DNA of 64,000 nucleotides from Prevotella sp. (GTDB lineage Bacteria; Bacteroidota; Bacteroidia; Bacteroidales; Bacteroidaceae): positions 1 to 64,000 of the forward strand of contig JAFZVV010000011.1 in the NCBI GenBank assembly GCA_017617615.1, read 5' to 3'. The notes under the pieces are model-generated. The model worked only from the letters and a program-made list of their open reading frames with translations, was not told where the DNA came from and did not search any database. The stretch's first letter is position 1; every line of letters starts with the position of its first letter. The position numbers were made by a program, and so were the translations under genes. Of the stretch, positions 25,468-34,246 are shown in pieces.

Positions 25468-26898
25468 TTATCTTGTGCCACCGCCGAGGGCGATGTAGAG
25501 GGCGATGATGGCCTGGGCTCCGTTGTACATGTTGGCGGCTTCACTGAGCTGCGCGTTGAGTAGCGTCTCCTGGGCGGTAAGAACTTCCAGATAGTTGGAT
25601 TTGCCGTTGTCCATCAACTCATGGGTTCCTATATACGCTTCGCGCAACACATCAACCTGCCGGTGATAATAAGCATATTTCTCACGGGCGGCCTGACAGT
25701 CGGCCAATGCTTCGTTCACCTGGTTGCCGGCATCAATCACGGTCTGCACGTACTTGCGTTGCAGGTCTTCCTCGGTGAGTTGGGCAATCCTGTGGTTGGC
25801 CTTGATTTGTCCGCGAGCAAAGATGGGCTGGGTGAGTTGGGCCATGGCATTGAGCAATATTTTGCCGGGATTCACGGTCCCTTCTCTGTTGGTCCATCCG
25901 GCCACACCCTGCAATGTGATGCTTGGGAAGAAGGCCGAACGGGCAGCCTGGGTGTTGTAGAAGGCTTCCTCCATGGCGAAATTGGCCAGGCGGATGTCGG
26001 GGCGGTTTTGCAGCACTTCAGCGGGAACACCAATCTTAATGAACTTCATGTCAAACATTCTTTGACCTGTGGTAGAGTCGGGATGCTCTTTCAGGGCAGC
26101 ACTGCCCCAGTAACTGCGCTCGATATGCTGTGGGGTCTCACCCAACAGGCGGCAGAGAGCATTCTCCACGCTGCGGATGTTGCGGCGCGTGTCCACAATC
26201 TGGGTCTTCACGTTCAGGTACGACGACTCCATTTGGTTGACGGCGGTGGAATAAATCTTCCCGTTTTCCCATAGTATCTTCTCTGTTTCCAAGGAGGCAT
26301 TCCACAGACTGTCGGTAGCGTTCAGGATGTCCAACTGATGGTCGAGCAACTGCAGCATGTAATACTGTTGGGCTACGGTAGAGACAAGGTTGGCGCGCAC
26401 CACTTCCTCACGAATCTGAGCCTGTAGGAGCACGGCATTGGCTGCACGTTTCTTGTTGGTGATGGAGCCAAAGACATCCAGGTCCACGCTCATCTGAAGC
26501 GGCATGTTATAGGCTTTGGTGAGGGGACCGAAGTCGAAACTCGACAGCGTGCCAGAAGGTGAGAAATAGAGCGATGGCAGGTAGGCCATCTTGGCGGCTT
26601 TCAGCGATGCCTCGCTCTTCTCCACGGCAATGCAGGCGGAGTTGAGGTCGGTGTTGTTGGCCAACACCTGCTCAATGAGCCGTTGCAGCAAGGGGTCGGT
26701 GAAAAACTCGCGCCATGACATGTCTGCCAAAGACCCTTTGGTCGAGACTTCTTTAATATCTTGACTTGTGCCATAGGCATTAGACGGTATCTCGGCCTGC
26801 GACTCGTACATCCCGTGCATCTCTTTATACAAACTGCAGCCCGTGAGCGAAATGGTCACGGATGCTACTCCAATGATTTTTAAAATATTCTTCATCAT
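25468..26898 (-). CDS. Outer-membrane efflux lipoprotein (TolC/OprM, NodT family)
   Basis: A 476-residue outer-membrane factor. The signal peptide ends in LTGCS (lipobox, Cys about residue 21). The body has two halves of long coiled-coil helices, with the family blocks A-N-T-D-L-N-S-A, P-S-L-Y-F-S-P-S, Q-N-R-P-D-I-R (about 300) and F-F-P-S-I-T-L. It should form the trimeric exit duct for the RND pump encoded at 31043-35416. Unusually, about 4.1 kb with two other genes separates it from the pump. Confidence 0.9.
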   Translation of the reverse strand: MMKNILKIIGVASVTISLTGCSLYKEMHGMYESQAEIPSNAYGTSQDIKEVSTKGSLADMSWREFFTDPLLQRLIEQVLANNTDLNSACIAVEKSEASLKAAKMAYLPSLYFSPSGTLSSFDFGPLTKAYNMPLQMSVDLDVFGSITNKKRAANAVLLQAQIREEVVRANLVSTVAQQYYMLQLLDHQLDILNATDSLWNASLETEKILWENGKIYSTAVNQMESSYLNVKTQIVDTRRNIRSVENALCRLLGETPQHIERSYWGSAALKEHPDSTTGQRMFDMKFIKIGVPAEVLQNRPDIRLANFAMEEAFYNTQAARSAFFPSITLQGVAGWTNREGTVNPGKILLNAMAQLTQPIFARGQIKANHRIAQLTEEDLQRKYVQTVIDAGNQVNEALADCQAAREKYAYYHRQVDVLREAYIGTHELMDNGKSNYLEVLTAQETLLNAQLSEAANMYNGAQAIIALYIALGGGTR

Positions 26899-26993
26899 CC
26901 GTTATGATATAAGAATTGTCTTTACTGTTTTTGTCGTGTCCAAGTGAGAACAAGGTTCTCAACAAATATCTATCTCAACTCTTCTATAGACAA

Positions 26994-27182
26994 TTATTCT
27001 TCCCAAAGACGGTTGCCGAAATTCGACAAAAGGTCGTCAGGATTATCCACCTCGTCATCAGTTTCTGAATCATCTTTGTCACCAGTGAAGGCGGTTAAAC
27101 TTTCTTGCATCAGTGCTTCATTATTGATGAGTACCAGCAAGATCATCTCGGGTTCTATATATTTTTTCTTCATAGTTTTCAC
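26994..27182 (-). CDS. 62-residue peptide with a K-x-Y-x-x-P-x-M head
   Basis: A small acidic protein. It starts MKTMKKKYIEPEMILLVLI, followed by NNEALMQES, then a Ser/Asp/Glu-rich middle (DKDDSETDDEVDNPDD) and an end NFGNRLWEE. There is no signal peptide of the usual kind. The head recalls the many short Bacteroidales peptides that open with KKxYxxPxM, and the heads of the proteins at 39035-39496 and 39740-40213. It sits in the RND transcript between the 1258-residue protein and the outer-membrane factor gene. A peptide exported by the system, or a regulator, are both possible. Function unknown. Confidence 0.6.
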   Translation of the reverse strand: MKTMKKKYIEPEMILLVLINNEALMQESLTAFTGDKDDSETDDEVDNPDDLLSNFGNRLWEE

Positions 27183-27220
27183 CTTAAATATTCAATTGTC
27201 ATTGCTATGTTGAAAGTAAT

Positions 27221-27260
27221 CAAGTCCGGCAGAACGAGCATGCTCATTCTGCCGAACTTG
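27221..27260 (-). other. 20-bp stem-loop between the 1258-residue gene and the small peptide gene
   Basis: The arms 27221-27240 and 27241-27260 pair fully in the minus-strand RNA with two G-U pairs, and with almost no loop beyond the centre. No U-run follows. It lies 9 bases after the stop of the large gene. An mRNA processing or stability element, or an attenuator, would fit. Confidence 0.6.
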
Positions 27261-27269
27261 CTCAAACGA

Positions 27270-30200
27270 TTACCTGATGATTACTTTTTGTCCATTCACG
27301 ATATACACACCTTTCTTCAATGTCTTCACGCGGCGACCTTGCAGGTCATAACACGGAACATCTTTCAACTCCGATAAGTCAATTTCCCAGATGGCATCGA
27401 TTTGACTGTCGTCTTCGGTGAATGCGCAGAATTCATCGGCGGTTTCCACGCTGGCATCTATGGGCAGGTATACACGCCCTTTACCGAGTTGTCCGCCTGT
27501 CCACTTGTAGAATCCTACACCTTTGGCCTTGTTGGCAAGCACATAAACCGAAGTGTTGCCTTTTTCGCCAGAAGTCTTCCTATCACTCACCAGAAGCATG
27601 TTCTTCTTGGGAGCCGAAAGATTTTCAGAGTCCTCATCACTCAGCAGGGTCATGGTGTAGTTTCCTTCTCCGGCCTCGGTATAGAGCAGATAAGGTTCAC
27701 CGCCCTTCAGTTTTCTCTCTTTTATTTCTTTCAGATGTGCCTTGCTGTCGTCATTCTCGTCTGGAGTTACTTTGGTCACCACGTATGCCTTGACATTATC
27801 TGGAATCTCCACGTCTTTGTAAGTAACGATGGTTTTCCATCCTATTGCGCCAATTGGCACATTGAATTCCGAATAAGGTACGAAGCGGTAGATACGTGGC
27901 ATGAAACTCTTTTCATCGCCAGGTTTCTTTGTGTTGAACGCAGCCATGAACATATCGAAGGAGCCCATGTTGAAAGAACTACTACTTTCTTGTTCTCCTT
28001 CTCCTTCTCCTTCACCTTCACCTTCTCCTTCACCTGTGCTGCTGAACATATTCATCATCTCTTCCATGTCGAACGAACTGGAAAGCATGATGGTATTGCT
28101 CTTGTCTACCGTCTGGCCTGCTTTGTTTTGACCTACCACATTGATGAACTTGATGGTGGCAATGTCGCCGTTGAAGGTGATGGTAGCCATGCAACTATCC
28201 ACTCCTTCTTCACTGGTTGCCTCAGCCTTTGTACCCACTTTCAAGCCAGAACTTGAGGTGAACATTTCCATTATCTTGCTGAAGTCGAACTGGTTTTCTC
28301 CTTCTCCTTCACCTTCTCCTTCACCTTCTTCTATTTCTGAAGAGTCGGATGCATAGAGGTAGAGCGGTGTGCCATTCTCGTCCTCACCTACGTTGAGATA
28401 CCAAATATCGGCATTGTCTTCATCTTTTTCAAGAACAATCTCCAAAGTGCCTTTTAGACGATCTTTACACGCAATCTTTTCCTTGCTATTGTCTTTAAAC
28501 TCAAATTTGCTGCCGTTCTTGCCGCCACCCATCATTGCGTTGTTTTCAACCATGATGTAGTCGGTTTCCTTGTCGTCCTTTACCCTTGTGCCGGCAAGTA
28601 TCAGACGTGTACCGTCTTTCAGGTCGCCAGTGCTCGTTGTCAGTACATAATCACCATCGTAATAACCTGCGGGGTCGAGGTCTCTCGTCTTTACTGTCAG
28701 TTTGAACTTGCGCTTCATGGTATAGGACTTCTCCTCGACTTTCGGATCTGCGTTGTCGTCCTTTTCCTGCAGCACCACCTTCACCTTGACGGTGATTTTG
28801 GCCTTACCTTCCTTAATACCGATGATTTCCTGCTTTTCTTCATCCCACTTGGCAATCTCCTCGTCGGAAGACTTGAAAGTGGCTTCTTTTATCTTGCTTA
28901 AGTCAGAAATTTTAACCTCATCAAGGTATCCATCAAATTTATTAAATAGATTATCAATAGAATAGATGCCCTTATTCAATGTATAGTCGGTATAATCTCC
29001 ATCTACAACTTTCAATGACTTGTCGACATATATCTCTTGATCTTCAACAAGCAATGTCGGGTCATACACGGCCAGGTAATTCATCTCATCAACCTTCCCC
29101 GACTTTTTCGGTTCTTCACTGTTGTTATTGCCCATCATGCCGGAGAACATGCTTGTATCCTCGGTATAGACCAGTGGTCCGCAAACTACTACGCAGTCGC
29201 CAAGACTCAGTTTTGGAATTTTATCAAATTCCATCGCACCGGTACTACCTTCCTTTATTGTGCCACAACCATTGACCACCTTCATCTGACCGTCTTTCGT
29301 GCCATCGTCAGAAATATAATAGGTCACTTTGTCAGATGTACCGAACATGGCAGAAAGGTCGAAGCCCAGAGAAGACATGTCAAAGCCCATGGAAGACATA
29401 TCGAAACCCGAGTCTTCCATATCTTCCATATCGAAGTCCATATCATCCATCATCTCGTCAAAATCCATTCCACTACCTTCTCCGCCAGTGCCAGTTCCGC
29501 CGCCCATACTACCAAAATCCATGTCGCCGAACATGGCCATCATGCCGGAGTTCACCTTGCTCACCTTACCCTTGATGTAGTAGTTGAGACCTTCTTCCAA
29601 GGTAAGATATCCATAGCCGTCATGTTCAACCTTTCCTGTCTCTGCCAATTGCTTGGCTTCAGCAACAGTTAAAGGATGATTCATAGAGCCCAGTTCTGCC
29701 GTTCCACTATTATCGACTATAACCGTACATTTGACAGAAGCCTTATCGTGATATTCGGTCTCTGGAACGGAAGCAGTGATTACCACGATACCACGTTTAT
29801 TATTCAGTGTCAGAAAGCCTTGTTCGTTGATCGTGGCTACTGCCGTATTGCTGCTAGACCATTGAATTTCAGATTTTTCTGCTCCTGTGATGGTGACTTT
29901 ATCCATGAAATCAAACATGATCCTGCCGTATTGTGCATTCAAATCGTAGTAGTAGTTTTCGGCTAACTCTATAGTAACAACTCTCTGAGAATCATCTACT
30001 TTCTTGAAGATGGCAAAGCGGGTGTTTTTCACCTTGTCATCGGGCTTACCATCTTTAAGTTCCTTTAGTTTCCAACTGTTGCTGAACATACTTTCTTCTA
30101 CACCAGCGAGATAGTCTTTTTCGCCAGTAGTGATTTTAAGATACCAAACATCATCAATGGAACTCTTGGTAAAATCCCTATCCTTGTCTGAATCATTGCC

Positions 30201-31046
30201 CACTTTCAGGCCCTTGCTGTCGGCATAGAGATAATCATTGCCGTCTGTTGTCATAAACTGAAATGTAGAGCCAGTCGTATTTTCGCCAGAAGGAATCTTG
30301 AAAGTCCACTGAACTTTCTCGGCAACATCGCCTAAAATACGGTCCTTGTCATCGTTCAGATTCATGGCTACGGCATCGGGATCTTTGTCAGCCTTGTCGT
30401 TCGACATGGCTGACTCCGTATTCAAATCAACAACGACAACCACTTCGCCGTCCATAGGAAGGAGATCATTTGACACCTTTTTCCATTTCACGTAATTCTT
30501 TACTGTTATTTTGTAAAGGGTGAAGCGGTCTGTGGTACTCCCATCAATAGAGATCAACTTATTATCGCTTAAGCCCCAACAGAAATAAGCGTTGCCTTCA
30601 TTACCTACATAATACAACTTGCCGCCATCTTCACCATAATTTTCCAGCACAAACTCATTCGTGGCACCAGAAGGAGGAGTACTCGACACACTGACGCTGT
30701 GAGTTGTCAAACTGCCCCAAAGATAATCGTCAATATTTTTAAAAGTGAACGAATTGTCGCCTAGTCTTCCTATTGTCCACTTCATATTGGCAGTCACATT
30801 TCCTATAACTGAGGTATTATCGTTACCGACGGCTATTTCGACACCACTTAAATAGGTTCCAGAGTTTGATAGAGCAAGGCCTCTACTCTTATCTACCAAA
30901 AGTACAGTTTCGCCATCAGTTACCTCCGAAAGGTCGGTAACCTTCACACATTCATAATCATAACCATCTGCATGGGCGTTTACAACCCCTGCTAATAGTG
31001 TACATAGCAGCAGGAATATTGATTTTATACAAAATGTTCTTTTCAT
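27270..31046 (-). CDS. Large secreted protein with Ig-like domain, GE repeats and a T9SS-like C-terminal tail
   Basis: A 1258-residue protein with a signal peptide (about 1-26). Three similar beta-rich domains with the pattern L-x-x-x-x-D-G-E-x-V-(V/L)-(V/L)-V-D open at about 33, 185 and 795. A Big_2-like Ig domain lies around 375-450 (WSSSNTAVATINEQGFLTL). A Met/Asp/Phe-rich stretch is at 520-570, and two Gly-Glu runs lie around 905-915 and 1005-1020. The end (about 1235-1258) is Y-D-L-Q-G-R-R-V, then K-K-G-V-Y-I-V-N-G-Q-K-V, a tail common on secreted Prevotella proteins and like a type IX sorting end. Its ATG overlaps the stop of the RND pump gene by 4 bases, so it belongs to the efflux operon. 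Function unknown. Confidence 0.75.
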   Translation of the reverse strand: MKRTFCIKSIFLLLCTLLAGVVNAHADGYDYECVKVTDLSEVTDGETVLLVDKSRGLALSNSGTYLSGVEIAVGNDNTSVIGNVTANMKWTIGRLGDNSFTFKNIDDYLWGSLTTHSVSVSSTPPSGATNEFVLENYGEDGGKLYYVGNEGNAYFCWGLSDNKLISIDGSTTDRFTLYKITVKNYVKWKKVSNDLLPMDGEVVVVVDLNTESAMSNDKADKDPDAVAMNLNDDKDRILGDVAEKVQWTFKIPSGENTTGSTFQFMTTDGNDYLYADSKGLKVGNDSDKDRDFTKSSIDDVWYLKITTGEKDYLAGVEESMFSNSWKLKELKDGKPDDKVKNTRFAIFKKVDDSQRVVTIELAENYYYDLNAQYGRIMFDFMDKVTITGAEKSEIQWSSSNTAVATINEQGFLTLNNKRGIVVITASVPETEYHDKASVKCTVIVDNSGTAELGSMNHPLTVAEAKQLAETGKVEHDGYGYLTLEEGLNYYIKGKVSKVNSGMMAMFGDMDFGSMGGGTGTGGEGSGMDFDEMMDDMDFDMEDMEDSGFDMSSMGFDMSSLGFDLSAMFGTSDKVTYYISDDGTKDGQMKVVNGCGTIKEGSTGAMEFDKIPKLSLGDCVVVCGPLVYTEDTSMFSGMMGNNNSEEPKKSGKVDEMNYLAVYDPTLLVEDQEIYVDKSLKVVDGDYTDYTLNKGIYSIDNLFNKFDGYLDEVKISDLSKIKEATFKSSDEEIAKWDEEKQEIIGIKEGKAKITVKVKVVLQEKDDNADPKVEEKSYTMKRKFKLTVKTRDLDPAGYYDGDYVLTTSTGDLKDGTRLILAGTRVKDDKETDYIMVENNAMMGGGKNGSKFEFKDNSKEKIACKDRLKGTLEIVLEKDEDNADIWYLNVGEDENGTPLYLYASDSSEIEEGEGEGEGEGENQFDFSKIMEMFTSSSGLKVGTKAEATSEEGVDSCMATITFNGDIATIKFINVVGQNKAGQTVDKSNTIMLSSSFDMEEMMNMFSSTGEGEGEGEGEGEGEQESSSSFNMGSFDMFMAAFNTKKPGDEKSFMPRIYRFVPYSEFNVPIGAIGWKTIVTYKDVEIPDNVKAYVVTKVTPDENDDSKAHLKEIKERKLKGGEPYLLYTEAGEGNYTMTLLSDEDSENLSAPKKNMLLVSDRKTSGEKGNTSVYVLANKAKGVGFYKWTGGQLGKGRVYLPIDASVETADEFCAFTEDDSQIDAIWEIDLSELKDVPCYDLQGRRVKTLKKGVYIVNGQKVIIR
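27993..28037 (-). repeat. Hexanucleotide repeat coding for Gly-Glu, tract 1
   Basis: A run of about seven 6-bp units (CTTCTC/CTTCAC on the plus strand) encodes alternating Gly-Glu at about residue 1010 of the large secreted protein. Confidence 0.85.
28287..28330 (-). repeat. Hexanucleotide repeat coding for Gly-Glu, tract 2
   Basis: A second run of the same 6-bp units, about 250 bases away, encodes EEGEGEGEGEGE near residue 912. Confidence 0.85.
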
Positions 31047-34000
31047 TTGTTTTCAGATATTATGTTATTGTTTTCTTTTGCTATTTTTTCAGCAACTGCT
31101 ACTTCCATGCTGCCGCCCTGGAACTTCTCATGCAGTTTCTGGAACACGATGAAGAAGACTGGAACGACGAAGAGCAAGGCAAGGGTACCCACCGACATAC
31201 CGCCCACAACGCCAAGGGCGAGGGCACGGTTACCATTTGCACCGGCACCACCCTCGATGATGAGCGGAATCATACCGGCAATCATGGTGAACACCGTCAT
31301 CAGGATGGGACGCAGACGCTCCTTGCAAGCCTCGAAGGCTGCATCACGGATGCTCATGCCCTGGGCACGGCGCTCAGAGGCGAACTCCGTAATCAGGATG
31401 GCTGTCTTCGACAACAGACCGATGAGCATGATGACACCCGTCTGGAGGTATATGTTGTTGTCCATGCCCGGCAAGTGAATCAATGACCCCAGATAGGCAC
31501 AGACAAAGGCTCCCATCAGGCCGAACGGCACGCTCAACAGCACGGCCAACGGTGTGAACCACGAATTGTAGAGCGAGGCAAGGATAAGGTAGATGAGGAT
31601 GACACAGATGACGTAGATGAGGGCTGTGGTGTTTGAGCCAGAGGCCTCCTCCAGTTCGCGCGACATGCCGCTGTACTCATAACTGTAACCTTTTGGCATG
31701 GTTTCCTTGAACACCTCGGCTATGACCTTGTGGGCATCGCCCTCGGTATAGCCACCGGCTGCTTGCACGAAGCAGGTGATACTTTGGAACAAGTTGAAAT
31801 GCTCGACACTTGATGTACCTACAATCTCCTTCAATGAGACGAACTCGGAGATGGGAGCCATCTTGCCACCACGCACCCTTACAAAAATATTGTTCAGCGA
31901 CGAGGGATCGAGGCGATAATCAGGAGCGGCACTGGCCATGATGCGATAGACTTTGCCAAACTGGTTGTAGTTGCCGACATACGAGCCACCGCAGTAGGCT
32001 CCCAGCGTTTTGAGCACTGACGCAGGCGACACACCGGCGCGGTCGCATTGAGTGGCATCGACATTGACCTGATATTTTGGGAAACGCTCCGAATAGGAGG
32101 TCATCGCCATGTTAATTTCAGGACGCTCACCCAACTTGGTCAGGAAGTTGTTGGCCAACTTGGCAAACTCCGACAAATCACCGTCGTTCAAGTCTTGCAA
32201 TACCAAGTTGACACTATTGTTAGAACCGTATCCTGGCACCTGTGGCAACTGGAAGGGCATCACCTGCACGTCCTTGATTTCCTTGGTGGCAAAATACAAT
32301 CGGCCGATGACCAGGTCAATGTAATGGTTGAAGCCCTCACGCTCCTCCCACGTCTTCAGGCGAATAATCATCGTAGCGTAGTTAGAGCCCGAACCCGACA
32401 TCATGCCGTAGCCGCAGGCTGTGGCGAAACTCTCCATTTCGGGGATATCCTTCACCTTCTCCTCCACTTTCTTCACAATCTCACGTGTCTCGTGAAGCGT
32501 TGTTCCTTCCGGAGCACGAATCTCGGCGAGGATAACACCCTGGTCTTCTTGCGGCACGAGACCCGACGGCAGGTTTTTCATGAAGAATATCAGCAGCACG
32601 GCAGCAACAGCCAGCAGCCCCCATGCCAAAATGGGTCGCTTGATGAACTTCTGCACCGCCTTGCTATATTTGTTGAATATGGCGTTATAACTTACGGTAT
32701 ATGCCTTTTTCGTGTAATAGGTAAGGCTCTTTCGCTCATTTTTCTTCTCTGTCACCTTCAGCATGATGGCACAGAGGGCAGGACAAAGCGTCAGCGCCGA
32801 CACACACGATAGACCGACAGCCGAGGCGATGGTGACGCCAAACTGCGTGAAGAACGAGCCCGAGGTGCCTGGCATGAAAGCCACGGGAATAAACACCGCC
32901 ATGAACACCAGCGTACACGAGATGACGGCCACCGACACATCGCTCATGGCTTCACGTGTGGCTTGTTTGGCATCGGTGATACCACCTTCCATTTTCGCCA
33001 TGACCGCCTCAACCACCACGATGGCGTCGTCGACCACCGTACCGATGGCAAGCACCAAGGCGAACAGCGTCAATATGTTGAGCGAGAAACCCGCCAACGA
33101 CACGATGGCAAATGTGCCCAGCAGCGATACGATAATGGAGATGGAGGGTATGATTGTTGCCTTGAAGTTTTGCAGGAAGAAGAACACCACGAGGACGACG
33201 AGGATGATGGCGATAATGAGTGTCTCCACCACATTGCCGATGGCGGCATAGAGGAAGTCGTCGGAAGTTTCGAGTTTCACGAACTCCAGTCCCGCCGGCA
33301 TCATCGGTTTCAATTCCTCATAGAGTTTGTCGATACGGGCGTTCACCTCTGTGGCATTGGCGCCGGGTGCCTGGAACACCATGAAGATAGTACCGGGCTT
33401 GCCGTTGATGTTAGATAAGAAATTGTAACTCATGGCACCAATCTCTATATCAGCCACATCACTCAGATGGAGCAAGTGTCCGCTGTCGCTGGTGCGCAGA
33501 ACGATTTCGTTGAACTCCTCGATAGACTTCAACGTGCCCTTGTATTCCATCGTGTATTGGTAGTTGTTCTCCGACTGGGCACCTAAGGAACCCGTGGCGG
33601 CAACGAAACTCTGGCCTCCGATGGCGGCAAACACGTCGTTGGGCTCAAGGCCATACTGCGCCATCACGTCGGGCTTCATCCAGATACGAAGGGCATAGGT
33701 GTTTCCCAACGACATCACATCGCCCACACCGGTGATACGCATCAGTCGAGGTTTCACGTTGATGTCGATGTAGTTGGCAGCGAAATCGTCGTCATATTTG
33801 CCGTCGACACTTCTCAGGGCGCCAATCTGCAGGATGTTGCTTTGCATCTTAAACACCTGCACGCCCACCTTGGTCACATCAGCAGGCAACAGCGCCGAAG
33901 CCCTCGTCACGCGGTTCTGCACATTGACGGCGGCGATGTCGGGGTCGGTGCCCTGCTTGAAGTAAACCACTATGGACACGTCACCTGACGAACTGGCCGT

Positions 34001-34243
34001 AGAGGTCATGTAGGTCATGTCGGGCACACCGTTGATATTCTCCTCCAGTGGCTGCACCACCGATTTCATGATGGTATTCGCATCGGCGCCAGTGTAGGTG
34101 GTCGATACGCGCACAGTAGGCGGTGCGATGTTCGGATATTGCTCAATGGGCAGGCTGTTCATGCAGATATAGCCTACCAACGCAATGACAATACTGATGG
34201 CACACGCCATCACATATCTATTGATGAATATGTTGTTCTTCAT
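31043..34243 (-). CDS. RND efflux pump, inner-membrane subunit (AcrB/HAE1 type)
   Basis: A 1066-residue proton-driven exporter with 12 membrane helices and two large periplasmic loops. The proton-relay Asp pair is seen in LAIGTVVDDAIVVVEAV (helix 4), and the HAE1 blocks SIVIALVGYICMNSLPIEQYP at the start and G-L-L-S-K-T-A-I-L-I-T-E-F in the C-terminal half are in order. Normal length. It follows the adaptor gene after 3 bases, and its stop overlaps the ATG of the large secreted protein. Substrate unknown. Confidence 0.95.
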   Translation of the reverse strand: MKNNIFINRYVMACAISIVIALVGYICMNSLPIEQYPNIAPPTVRVSTTYTGADANTIMKSVVQPLEENINGVPDMTYMTSTASSSGDVSIVVYFKQGTDPDIAAVNVQNRVTRASALLPADVTKVGVQVFKMQSNILQIGALRSVDGKYDDDFAANYIDINVKPRLMRITGVGDVMSLGNTYALRIWMKPDVMAQYGLEPNDVFAAIGGQSFVAATGSLGAQSENNYQYTMEYKGTLKSIEEFNEIVLRTSDSGHLLHLSDVADIEIGAMSYNFLSNINGKPGTIFMVFQAPGANATEVNARIDKLYEELKPMMPAGLEFVKLETSDDFLYAAIGNVVETLIIAIILVVLVVFFFLQNFKATIIPSISIIVSLLGTFAIVSLAGFSLNILTLFALVLAIGTVVDDAIVVVEAVMAKMEGGITDAKQATREAMSDVSVAVISCTLVFMAVFIPVAFMPGTSGSFFTQFGVTIASAVGLSCVSALTLCPALCAIMLKVTEKKNERKSLTYYTKKAYTVSYNAIFNKYSKAVQKFIKRPILAWGLLAVAAVLLIFFMKNLPSGLVPQEDQGVILAEIRAPEGTTLHETREIVKKVEEKVKDIPEMESFATACGYGMMSGSGSNYATMIIRLKTWEEREGFNHYIDLVIGRLYFATKEIKDVQVMPFQLPQVPGYGSNNSVNLVLQDLNDGDLSEFAKLANNFLTKLGERPEINMAMTSYSERFPKYQVNVDATQCDRAGVSPASVLKTLGAYCGGSYVGNYNQFGKVYRIMASAAPDYRLDPSSLNNIFVRVRGGKMAPISEFVSLKEIVGTSSVEHFNLFQSITCFVQAAGGYTEGDAHKVIAEVFKETMPKGYSYEYSGMSRELEEASGSNTTALIYVICVILIYLILASLYNSWFTPLAVLLSVPFGLMGAFVCAYLGSLIHLPGMDNNIYLQTGVIMLIGLLSKTAILITEFASERRAQGMSIRDAAFEACKERLRPILMTVFTMIAGMIPLIIEGGAGANGNRALALGVVGGMSVGTLALLFVVPVFFIVFQKLHEKFQGGSMEVAVAEKIAKENNNIISENK

Positions 34244-34246
34244 AGT

